Positions 57,187 through 64,000 of a DNA stretch of 64,000 nt are shown here, piece after piece. Every line of letters starts with the position of its first letter. Within the stretch, counting starts at the first letter, position 1. This stretch comes from Torulaspora globosa. Its lineage: Eukaryota; Ascomycota; Saccharomycetes; Saccharomycetales; Saccharomycetaceae. The position numbers and the translations under genes are program-made. The stretch lies in the NCBI RefSeq assembly GCF_014133895.1, contig NC_050733.1:434001-498000 (forward strand). The letters are read 5' to 3'. A model generated the notes under the pieces. The model saw nothing but the letters and a program-made list of their open reading frames with translations, made no database searches and had not been told where the DNA came from.

Positions 57187-57377
57187 ATTCCTCGAGAAGA
57201 TCTGTTGCGTCCCAACAGAGATATCGCCGGGCGAACTATGCAAAGAAGACGGCAACGTCGGCATCAAGGATATGAAGTCCCCGCAACAGGTCACATCATG
57301 TAGCCAATGGAAACCAAGTATGCGTTAGTCTGACTTTTTCTGCAAAGCTGAGTAGATGCAAACGAGCATTCTGCAAG

Positions 57378-57386
57378 TATAAAAGG
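57378..57386 (+). promoter_or_regulatory. TATA box before the decayed membrane-protein gene
   Basis: TATAAAAGG lies 115 bp upstream of the ATG at 57501. Confidence 0.4.
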
Positions 57387-57500
57387 AGGAGGTATTTCTC
57401 TGTTCGTGTCAGTGTAGGACGTACGTTAGATTGTGAGGAAAGCTATATCTTAAAAGGAAGAACAATAACACAAAGATCAACATTAAAGGTCCTGTTCAAA

Positions 57501-58576
57501 ATGATTAAAGATATCGCGCCCCCCTCAGAAATCGAGGCGAAAGGCAATAGTGATCACTATCGCCTTAATGATCACTATCTTCGTGTCTGCATTTGCACTT
57601 TGGGCAGGTTACGCACTTAATATTGCACTGCACGAGCTCGATACCACCAGTAGGAGCGCTATCACACCTTAGATACTTATCTGGGTGACAACCAGCTGCT
57701 GCCTTTGGCGCAGCCGAACAACGTACAAACTCGGACCTGTAGAGACTGATCTAACGGCGGAGGAGCAGGCAGGGCCGACTGCGTGATCGGAGCTATTGAT
57801 ACAGTAGTGTCACTGGGCGTGGTCGCGGACTCTGGCGGTAATCGCTAATTCATCGGTACATGCAGTAGCACCTATACTACGTGACGACGGGACAGTAGTC
57901 ACTAATGATTAGACAGGTTGGCCAGTATTCGTGCTCAGAGACCCATATGGTAATTATCACCACATGTCAACTATGCACGCTAACACTACCAACGGAACGA
58001 ACAGTTCAATCTCGAGAACTTCAGTAGTGGAGGGACCGAGCCTGGCGAAGAACGAGACGAATTGTCCAGCACAGCATGACAACGATTATGGAACTTTAGA
58101 TCACCAACTCAGCTTAACATGGACGCACACGCCTATCAGTACATTTTATGGGACTATAACCACAACCAACCTATGAGCTCGGGCTGGTTCCATGCTTACC
58201 AAGACCAACCCTATTCTGACTCTTCGAGTGAGCTCATTCCCTACCCAGGCTATAATCACCCACCAGCCATCGGTGCGTGCTATGTCAGTTGATCAATCAC
58301 TGAGCCAATTGAAAGCTGACGGACTACTAGAACAGATGTACTACCACCAGACCACCATCCGGTGGATGAATTGTATTGGAAGAAGATCGAATATAAGAAT
58401 CTAAAAGAAAACATTAACAAGTACGGAACGCTGCTCGGTAGGATGATACGGAAAGGAGATAACCTTTAGTCGTCGTCAAAATATCTAGCACTGCCGCAAC
58501 CGGAGAGAAGCACCGGTTGTCCAATATCAGCGCGATCAAGTTCTTCCCGGAGTGCTATGGGGACGAATACGACTGA
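57501..58576 (+). pseudogene. Remnant of a type II membrane glycoprotein gene, family unknown
   Basis: ATG at 57501 (MIKDIAPP). After a six-C run (57519-57524) the next frame encodes a basic stop-transfer flank (KSRRK) and a hydrophobic helix (AIVITIALMITIFVSAFALW). Further protein-like blocks follow in changing frames: RYHTLDTYLGDNQLLPLAQP; a block near 57970-58070 with four N-glycosylation sequons (NTT, NGT, NSS, NET); a Tyr/Pro/Ser-rich block from 58120; VDELYWKKIEYKNLKENINK; and KHRLSNISAIKFFPECYGDEYD, ending at TGA 58574-58576. I see in-frame stops between blocks. Short basic cytosolic tail, one signal-anchor and lumenal sequons suggest a type II surface or secretory-pathway protein. No homologue recognised. 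Confidence 0.45.
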
Positions 58577-58709
58577 ATACAGAAAAATCACAGGAGAATA
58601 CAGTCACTTTTTTACGCCAAAGAAATTACTTCATGCGCGAATACACATACAGCCGCTGATATACATGGCATAACGAAACTGATGAAGTATTTAAATTAAA
58701 GTCAAGTTA

Positions 58710-58895
58710 TTACGCGTCCTGCATCTCGCTTAACGTGTTAGAAGTGTATTCTTGTATTCTTTCAATGTTGATGTATTCGCCAATGGATTGGTCACTAGAT
58801 ACGTTGTGTTCGTCACTCAATACGTCGTACTCGCGGATTACAGCTGAAAGATATAGACAGCATCGCAGTCTATAACGCACGTCATAGATCGAACT
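58710..58895 (-). pseudogene. C-terminal fragment of an unidentified gene
   Basis: About 61 codons open on the minus strand without an ATG near the start, ending in tandem TAA stops (58707-58712). The translation is clearly protein-like, for example REYDVLSDEHNVSSDQSIGE then IERIQEYTSNTLSEMQDA. It lies directly upstream of KAP104, so that gene's promoter must overlap it. No family recognised. Confidence 0.35.
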
Positions 58896-58959
58896 TCAAG
58901 GTAAAGGCTTGATTAGGACGTTTCTGACATTCTTAATCGTCGGATATTCATAGTGTGCA

Positions 58960-61677
58960 ATGTGGGTGCCTGATGCAAATTCTCTTTTGCAACTAGGCAT
59001 GCTTCTGAAGAGCTCAATGGCTCAAAATCACGACGAGCGGAGCCAAGCAATGGACGCTCTAAAAAGCTTTGAACTGCAACCGGAGTTTCTGGATTATCTG
59101 TGCTATATGTTGATAGAGGGCGAAACGAACGAGACACTCAGGTCACATTTCTCCGCAGAGGACTTACAAACTAACAGAGCTACAGCAGGTCTTCTGCTCA
59201 AAAATAATATGCTGGAGCAAGGTAGTCTGATTCATGGGCAGCATAACCTCGAATACGTTAAAAAAAATATTATCCATGGCCTATATAACAGCAATAACGT
59301 TTTGGTGTCGAATGTCACCGGTATTGTCATCACGACCCTGTTTTCAACCTATTACAGACAACATCGTGAGGATCCTATGGGTATCGAGCTTCTTTCGCAA
59401 CTGCTGGAGCTGGCTAAAAAGGGTAATGAAGCCAGCATTAAAGCTCTTTCCAAAATCATGGAGGATAGCGCGCAATTTTTCCAGCTCAAATGGAGCGGCG
59501 ATATCAAACCTATCGAGTTGCTGATCGATACATTTCTCAACTTTGCATCAGATCCATCATCAAAGACAGTGATTAGAGCTGAGTCCATCAAGTGCTTAAA
59601 CAACATCATACCATTGCAATCACAGAGCTTTTTGGTGAGGTTGGACGAATTCTTGGCGATTATCTTCAAATTGGCACAAATTGATGAGAGCGAATTAACC
59701 AGAGGACAAATATGCGTCGCCTTTTCAATGCTTCTTGAATCCAGGCCAGACAAACTCATCGATCATCTTCCAGGTATTATAAAATTTATGTTGCACTTAA
59801 TAGGTACTGTAGATGATGAGAAAGTTGCCATTGAAGCATGCGAATTTTTACATGGTTTTGCCACAAGTTCACAAATCCCAGAACATATCGTTCAGCCTTA
59901 CGTCAACGATATAGTTCCCGTGCTGCTGGCCAAGATGGTCTACAACGAGGACTCTATTTTGATGTTGGAAGCTTCAAACGAAGAAGACGCTTTTGAAGAG
60001 GACAAGGACGAAGATATCAAACCAGTGGCACCCCGCATAGTGAAGAAGAGGGATGGTGATGATCAAAGCGATGACGAAGATGGCGATGACGAAGACGTGG
60101 ACACCCAATGGACCTTGAGAAAATGCTCAGCTTCAACCCTAGATGCCCTGACATCCATTCTACCAAGAGATGTAATGACTGTGGCTTTTCCCTTTCTTAG
60201 GGAGCATTTGACCTCCGACAGATGGTATATTAGAGAAGCGACTGTTTTGGCATTGGGTGCTATGGCGGAAGGTGGAATGAAGTATTTTGATGACCAGTTG
60301 TCTACTTTGATTCCTTTTCTTGTGCAGCAGCTGAAGGACATTTGGGCACCAGTGAGAAAAATAGCCTGCTGGACCTTGAGCAGGTTCTCACCGTGGATAA
60401 TGAACGATCATACCGAATTTTTGATCCCTGTCTTGGAGCCAATCGTCAATACTTTGATGGATAAGAAAAAAGACGTGCAGGAGGCCGCCATTAGCAGCGT
60501 CGCTGTGTTCATTGAAAATTGCGATGCAGAATTGGTGGAGACACTTCTTTACAATGATTTGCTAAACAGCTTCAGCAAGTGTTTTGATTTTTACAAGAAG
60601 AAGAATTTGATTATTCTTTATGATGCGGTAGGAAGATTTGCTGAAAAGTGTGAGCTTAATGATCATGCAATGCAAGTCCTACTTCCACACCTCATTTCTA
60701 AGTGGTCATCTTTGCCAGATGACGACAAAGAGTTGTGGCCGCTGCTGGAATGTCTGTCGTATGTTGCCACCTCTCTAGGTGAAAAGTTTATGCCAATGGC
60801 CCCTGATGTCTACAATAGGGCTTACAGAATTTTGTGCCAGTGCGTGGAGTTAGAAACGAGATCACAACATGATCCTACGGTTATTGTCCCAGAGAAAGAT
60901 TTCGTTATAACGTCCCTTGATATGATAGATGGTCTTGTTCAAGGTTTGGGGCCTCGATCTCAAACTCTTCTCTTCCCGCAAGAAGGAAGAGACACGACAC
61001 TTTTGCAAGTTCTACTCCGTTGCTTGCAGGATCCAGTGCATGAAGTCAGACAAAGTGGTTTCGCACTTTTAGGTGATATTGCCTATTACTATGAGCCAAG
61101 AGTTCTCTCTAATTCCCTACCTGAATTTTTACAGCTCATTGGCAGCGAAATTATGCACAACGATGATCCCGATGGTATCCCTGCTTTGATTAATGCAATT
61201 TGGTGCCTAGGTCTAATCGGCGAACGAATGAATTTGAGCGATTATATAATACACTTTGCTCGTATTCTTTTGGACCTGTTCACAAACTCGGCACAGCAGC
61301 TCGACCAGGCTGTCAAGGAGAATCTGGCTGTCACAATTGGACGCTTAGCGATCACTACACCCGAGGTTTTTGCTTCTGGTTCATTCGCATCAGATCTCGT
61401 CTGGCGCAAGTGGTGCCTAGCGCTGCAAAACTTGGACTCTCGAGAAGAGAAAAGTAGTGCTTTTATGGGTTTTATCAAAATAATTAATCTCTGCGGCAAC
61501 CAGGTCTCAGTGTCCGAAGAGACATTGAAGAAGATTATAGAATGTATGTCAGCAAACGTTGACACAACTGCCTTTTCTCAAGATTTTTATGCATTCTTGG
61601 TCCAATATGCTAGCAAAATCCAAGGAATACATCTCACGTCAGATGCGCTAGCATTCCTTCAACAGTTCAGTAATTAG
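58960..61677 (+). CDS. KAP104: Karyopherin beta-2 (transportin) Kap104
   Basis: 905 codons from an ATG at 58960 (S. cerevisiae 918 aa). HEAT repeats run throughout, beginning MWVPDANSLLQLGMLLKSSM. An acidic loop at ~335-380 (NEEDAFEEDKDED; DDQSDDEDGDDEDVDTQW) is the transportin H8 loop that responds to Ran-GTP. The segment DDKELWPLLECLSYVATSLG is typical of the family. Kap104 imports PY-NLS cargo such as the mRNA-binding proteins Nab2 and Hrp1. Flanked by DAL1 downstream and the decayed interval upstream. Confidence 0.96.
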   Translation: MWVPDANSLLQLGMLLKSSMAQNHDERSQAMDALKSFELQPEFLDYLCYMLIEGETNETLRSHFSAEDLQTNRATAGLLLKNNMLEQGSLIHGQHNLEYVKKNIIHGLYNSNNVLVSNVTGIVITTLFSTYYRQHREDPMGIELLSQLLELAKKGNEASIKALSKIMEDSAQFFQLKWSGDIKPIELLIDTFLNFASDPSSKTVIRAESIKCLNNIIPLQSQSFLVRLDEFLAIIFKLAQIDESELTRGQICVAFSMLLESRPDKLIDHLPGIIKFMLHLIGTVDDEKVAIEACEFLHGFATSSQIPEHIVQPYVNDIVPVLLAKMVYNEDSILMLEASNEEDAFEEDKDEDIKPVAPRIVKKRDGDDQSDDEDGDDEDVDTQWTLRKCSASTLDALTSILPRDVMTVAFPFLREHLTSDRWYIREATVLALGAMAEGGMKYFDDQLSTLIPFLVQQLKDIWAPVRKIACWTLSRFSPWIMNDHTEFLIPVLEPIVNTLMDKKKDVQEAAISSVAVFIENCDAELVETLLYNDLLNSFSKCFDFYKKKNLIILYDAVGRFAEKCELNDHAMQVLLPHLISKWSSLPDDDKELWPLLECLSYVATSLGEKFMPMAPDVYNRAYRILCQCVELETRSQHDPTVIVPEKDFVITSLDMIDGLVQGLGPRSQTLLFPQEGRDTTLLQVLLRCLQDPVHEVRQSGFALLGDIAYYYEPRVLSNSLPEFLQLIGSEIMHNDDPDGIPALINAIWCLGLIGERMNLSDYIIHFARILLDLFTNSAQQLDQAVKENLAVTIGRLAITTPEVFASGSFASDLVWRKWCLALQNLDSREEKSSAFMGFIKIINLCGNQVSVSEETLKKIIECMSANVDTTAFSQDFYAFLVQYASKIQGIHLTSDALAFLQQFSN

Positions 61678-62066
61678 TCGGTTATCTTATACATAGTAAT
61701 TAGTCAGATAAAGTGATAGGATGTTTGATAAAGCTCACCAGAACGTCGTATTTTTAAGCCTTTAAACATTTCTTTCACTATGTTTGTACATTCTGTTACT
61801 CCCCAATAAGCTTGAGGAACTCGACTTCTGCGCACTATCAAAATTCGATACGTAAGTTCAAAGAGGTTCAATATTTTACTAAGAAGGCGGTTCTTATCAG
61901 GTCTTATCTGATGATGCGCGTCAGATAAGAAAGCGTTCGGCCAGTTGCGCGCGAATCTCCAAGATCATATAAGAAGCCGGCAAAAACGGCCAAGAGATTC
62001 TGGAACCCTCGTTGATCTTGCTGATTTGTGTTTAGATTTAAGATTGATTGAAAAGGATTAGTAGCA
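61678..62066. other. DAL1 promoter region
   Basis: 389 bp between the KAP104 stop and the DAL1 ATG. GATA sites listed separately; no RNA gene or other open frame. Confidence 0.6.
61893..61929. promoter_or_regulatory. Cluster of three GATA (GATAAG/CTTATC) sites upstream of DAL1
   Basis: CTTATC at 61893-61898 and 61903-61908 and GATAAG at 61924-61929, 138-174 bp upstream of the ATG. These are binding sites for Gln3/Gat1 activators and Dal80-type repressors in nitrogen catabolite control. Confidence 0.8.
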
Positions 62067-63710
62067 ATGACTGTAATTGACTTTGCCGAAAACTCGATAA
62101 AAGCTATCTCCTCCACTCGAGTGGTTCTTGAGGGCGCAATTAAACCGGCTACCATTCTATATTCATCTCGCTCAGGCAAAATCATCGAAATATACGTTGA
62201 TCAGGTGTTGGATTCCGTAAGTCATCCTCTTCTTCGTCTTTACGATGTTCGAGTCTGTGAAAATGTCTCGCCGAAGGTCATATTGCCGGGACTGGTTGAT
62301 TCGCATGTGCACTTGAATGAACCAGGCAGGACGGAATGGGAAGGCTTCGCTACCGGTACACAAGCCGCATGCAGTGGTGGTGTAACCACCGTGGTAGATA
62401 TGCCATTAAATGCTATTCCTCCAACGACTACTATTGAAAATTTCAATATCAAGCTGGATGCGGCGAGGGATCAGCTGTGGTGTGATGTGGCATTCTGGGG
62501 AGGCATGATCCCTGGTAATCTTGACCACTTGATTCCATTGGTGAGAGCGGGGGTACGAGGTTTCAAGGGTTTTCTCATCGATTCTGGTGTCGATGAGTTC
62601 CCAGCAATTGACAGAGCATATATCAAAAAAGCTCTGAGCGCTCTGAAGGATTGCAAAACTCTGTTGGCGTTTCATGCCGAATTGCAGATCGATGATAACC
62701 TGCACACGATAGCTGATTCTGAGGAGCTCAAGAAGATAAGATCTATGGATGGGAAGAAAGGTGCCACGAAAAAGCAAGGAGATTCTCTGGCGCTATCCCA
62801 TGTACTGTCACCAGCTGAACCAAGAGCTGGTATTCCTTCCCACCTTGTTCATAATGATGATGTGATCGAGTCGCCTTTGGAAACCGCAGCGGTACTCGAT
62901 AAGGAGCTGTCAAAAGTGGATCCATGTTTGTATTCATCATTTCTTCTGTCCAGACCAGACAGGTTCGAAACCGATGGTATCTCAATGATTCTGAAATGTT
63001 TAAAGGACATAATGAAAAAAAACGCAGGGAAAGTGCCCCCAGTGCATATTGTTCATCTCGCTAGCATGGACGCGATACCTATTATACGGCAAGCCCATAA
63101 GGAAGGTTTACCAATAACAGCTGAAACTTGCTTTCATTATTTGAGTCTAGCTGCGGAGAATATTCCAAAAAGTGCTACTCATTTCAAATGCTGTCCTCCG
63201 ATTCGCACTGAGGTCAATCGTGTTGCCTTATGGAACGCCGTCCGTGCGGGTGTGATCACATCTGTGGTCAGCGACCATTCGCCTTGTACTCCTGAGCTCA
63301 AAAGCCTAGCCAAAGGTGATTTTTTTAGTGCTTGGGGCGGAATATCCTCAGTTGGGCTGGGCTTATCTCTTCTATATACAAAGAGTCGTTCCATGAAGCC
63401 AGTAGTGTCGCTTACCGAGATTGTTAAATGGTGTTGTGAAAACACCGCCGAGCAAGTCGGTCTGCAACATCGTAAGGGTTTCTTACGCATCGGTTATGAT
63501 GCAGACATCGCAGTTTTCGACACGGATGCGAGACAACGTATTGACAATTCGTCGGTTTATTACAAAAACAAATTGACGGCATATCATGGTTTAACACTGG
63601 ACGGTGTAGTCATGAAGACCATTGTACGAGGCAAAGTTGCTTTCAGTTATGGAAAAGGCCCTTCCAATGCTCCTCATGGTCAAACTCTTTTGGAGCCCAG
63701 GTTTGCATAG
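62067..63710 (+). CDS. DAL1: Allantoinase Dal1 with an internal insertion
   Basis: 547 codons from an ATG at 62067, about 87 longer than S. cerevisiae Dal1 (460 aa). Amidohydrolase metal ligands are in place: DSHVHLNEPGR (His80, His82), GFKGFLIDSG (Lys167, the carbamylated lysine position), FHAEL (His203), HIVHLAS (His327/His330) and SDHSPC (Asp403). It hydrolyses allantoin to allantoate, the first step of allantoin use as nitrogen source. The extra ~80 residues (207-287, hydrophilic, after FHAEL and before YSSFLLSRPD) are in frame, without intron signals. In S. cerevisiae DAL1 lies in the DAL cluster; here it stands alone beside KAP104. Confidence 0.95.
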   Translation: MTVIDFAENSIKAISSTRVVLEGAIKPATILYSSRSGKIIEIYVDQVLDSVSHPLLRLYDVRVCENVSPKVILPGLVDSHVHLNEPGRTEWEGFATGTQAACSGGVTTVVDMPLNAIPPTTTIENFNIKLDAARDQLWCDVAFWGGMIPGNLDHLIPLVRAGVRGFKGFLIDSGVDEFPAIDRAYIKKALSALKDCKTLLAFHAELQIDDNLHTIADSEELKKIRSMDGKKGATKKQGDSLALSHVLSPAEPRAGIPSHLVHNDDVIESPLETAAVLDKELSKVDPCLYSSFLLSRPDRFETDGISMILKCLKDIMKKNAGKVPPVHIVHLASMDAIPIIRQAHKEGLPITAETCFHYLSLAAENIPKSATHFKCCPPIRTEVNRVALWNAVRAGVITSVVSDHSPCTPELKSLAKGDFFSAWGGISSVGLGLSLLYTKSRSMKPVVSLTEIVKWCCENTAEQVGLQHRKGFLRIGYDADIAVFDTDARQRIDNSSVYYKNKLTAYHGLTLDGVVMKTIVRGKVAFSYGKGPSNAPHGQTLLEPRFA

Positions 63711-63732
63711 TTACCTTTATTTGGCAAGTAAA

Positions 63733-64000
63733 TCATACAGCTTGCTTTCTGGATATTCTGAAAAACCACTGCAGCATAAAAACTTGGGCGCAACTCATCC
63801 CTACTACCAACAATATACCATAAATTGAGAATAAAGCAACTCTGCGACTGGTGGAACGAACAGTGTAGTGATTCCTGTTGTTTCTTGTCTTGTAATACTG
63901 CATATTCCGCTCTAGAAGATACAACTTTCTCTCAATGTTGTCTACCGAATCCTCCAGCGATTCCTGCAGTTGGATAGCGCTGGCATCTTTCAGCTTTCGC
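63733..64000 (-). CDS. p24-family cargo receptor, C-terminal part (probable ERP3-like)
   Basis: The stop is at 63733-63735; the frame is open to the right edge, giving 88 residues of a larger gene. Visible are a coiled-coil stretch (LQESLEDSVDNIERKLYLLE), the family pattern YYKTRNNRNHYTVRSTSRRV, one transmembrane helix (ALFSIYGILLVVGMSCAQVF) and a short cytosolic tail LQWFFRISRKQAV. p24 proteins cycle in COPI/COPII vesicles between ER and Golgi. S. cerevisiae ERP3 is next to OSH2, so ERP3 is the likely orthologue, but ERP1, ERP5 or ERP6 cannot be excluded from this fragment. Confidence 0.8.
   Translation of the reverse strand, partial: RKLKDASAIQLQESLEDSVDNIERKLYLLERNMQYYKTRNNRNHYTVRSTSRRVALFSIYGILLVVGMSCAQVFMLQWFFRISRKQAV

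Larger units (their letters stand above)
55018..58959. other. BUD14-KAP104 interval: about 3.9 kb without an intact gene, several decayed frames
   Basis: By far the longest gene-free stretch in an otherwise compact window. It contains four protein-like remnants (separate entries) on both strands, interrupted by stops and frame changes, and one TATA-type promoter. I see no tyrosine-recombinase, transposase or reverse-transcriptase motifs, no long terminal repeats, no tRNA, and no CDEIII-like centromere core (TTCCGAA). Confidence 0.7.

Noticed and set aside
55018..58959. Centromere
   Set aside because: I looked for CDEI next to an AT-rich block and a TTCCGAA core; none is present here. Composition is not unusually AT-rich.
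55018..58959. Transposon or HO-derived mobile element
   Set aside because: No terminal repeats, transposase, reverse transcriptase, tyrosine recombinase or LAGLIDADG-type motif could be found. A GCR1_C-like segment alone does not make a Crypton.
1..64000. tRNA genes
   Set aside because: I scanned for B-box-like GTTCGA(A/T)TCC. The matches I found (for example near 37517 and 62964) lie inside coding sequence of RPN4 and DAL1 without a matching A box or cloverleaf.

Overview
The window is nuclear DNA of a budding yeast (family Saccharomycetaceae). It holds about 30 densely packed, almost intronless protein genes that I can match one by one to Saccharomyces cerevisiae orthologues. The left part interleaves genes that in S. 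cerevisiae lie on chromosome IV left arm (NAT1, GPR1, SLM3, DBP10, PRP9, ARP2, MPS1, MRX9, RTK1, RPN4) with genes of chromosome XV left arm (RTG1, RIB2, INP54, MET22, APM4, PRS5, MAM3, ARG1, THI20). From about 40 kb it continues into the chromosome I right-arm set (SWH1/OSH2, YAT1, CDC15, KIN3, ADE1, BUD14). Pairs that are duplicated in S. cerevisiae (RIB2/PUS9, GPD1/GPD2, GPM2/GPM3, OSH2/SWH1) are single here. That is the expected picture for a lineage that did not undergo the yeast whole-genome duplication (the Lachancea, Torulaspora, Zygosaccharomyces, Kluyveromyces and Eremothecium side). I cannot fix the genus from the sequence alone.

Layout. 1-23 kb: RTG1 (partial), NAT1, RIB2, INP54, GPR1, MET22 and SLM3 on the minus strand, then DBP10, PRP9 and ARP2 (one 84-nt intron) on the plus strand, then MPS1 and MRX9 on the minus strand. 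23-35 kb: APM4 and PRS5 divergent, RTK1, MAM3 divergent from GPD1, then ARG1 and GPM2. 35-47 kb: a 1-kb gene-poor interval, RPN4, THI20, an OSH2/SWH1 oxysterol-binding protein and YAT1. 47-55 kb: CDC15, KIN3, ADE1 and BUD14. 55-59 kb: about 3.9 kb without an intact gene but with several decayed reading frames. 59-64 kb: KAP104, DAL1 and the 3' end of a p24-family gene.

The genes are mostly unlinked housekeeping functions rather than one operating system. Several promoters show recognisable logic: a PAC box plus RRPE before DBP10 (ribosome biogenesis), a Cbf1 E-box before MET22, a Gcn4 site and TATA box before ARG1, stress elements before GPD1, an HSE, a Yap1 site and a TATA box before RPN4, three GATA sites before DAL1, and perfect Reb1 sites in three divergent promoters.

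I found no exotic mobile, defence or toxin system. The points most worth a second look are two genes (RIB2 and GPD1) that appear to encode a mitochondrial and a cytosolic isoform from two in-frame ATGs, functions that S. cerevisiae splits between duplicated genes, and the gene graveyard between BUD14 and KAP104. The graveyard contains a broken transcription-factor-like gene and a broken type II membrane glycoprotein-like gene.
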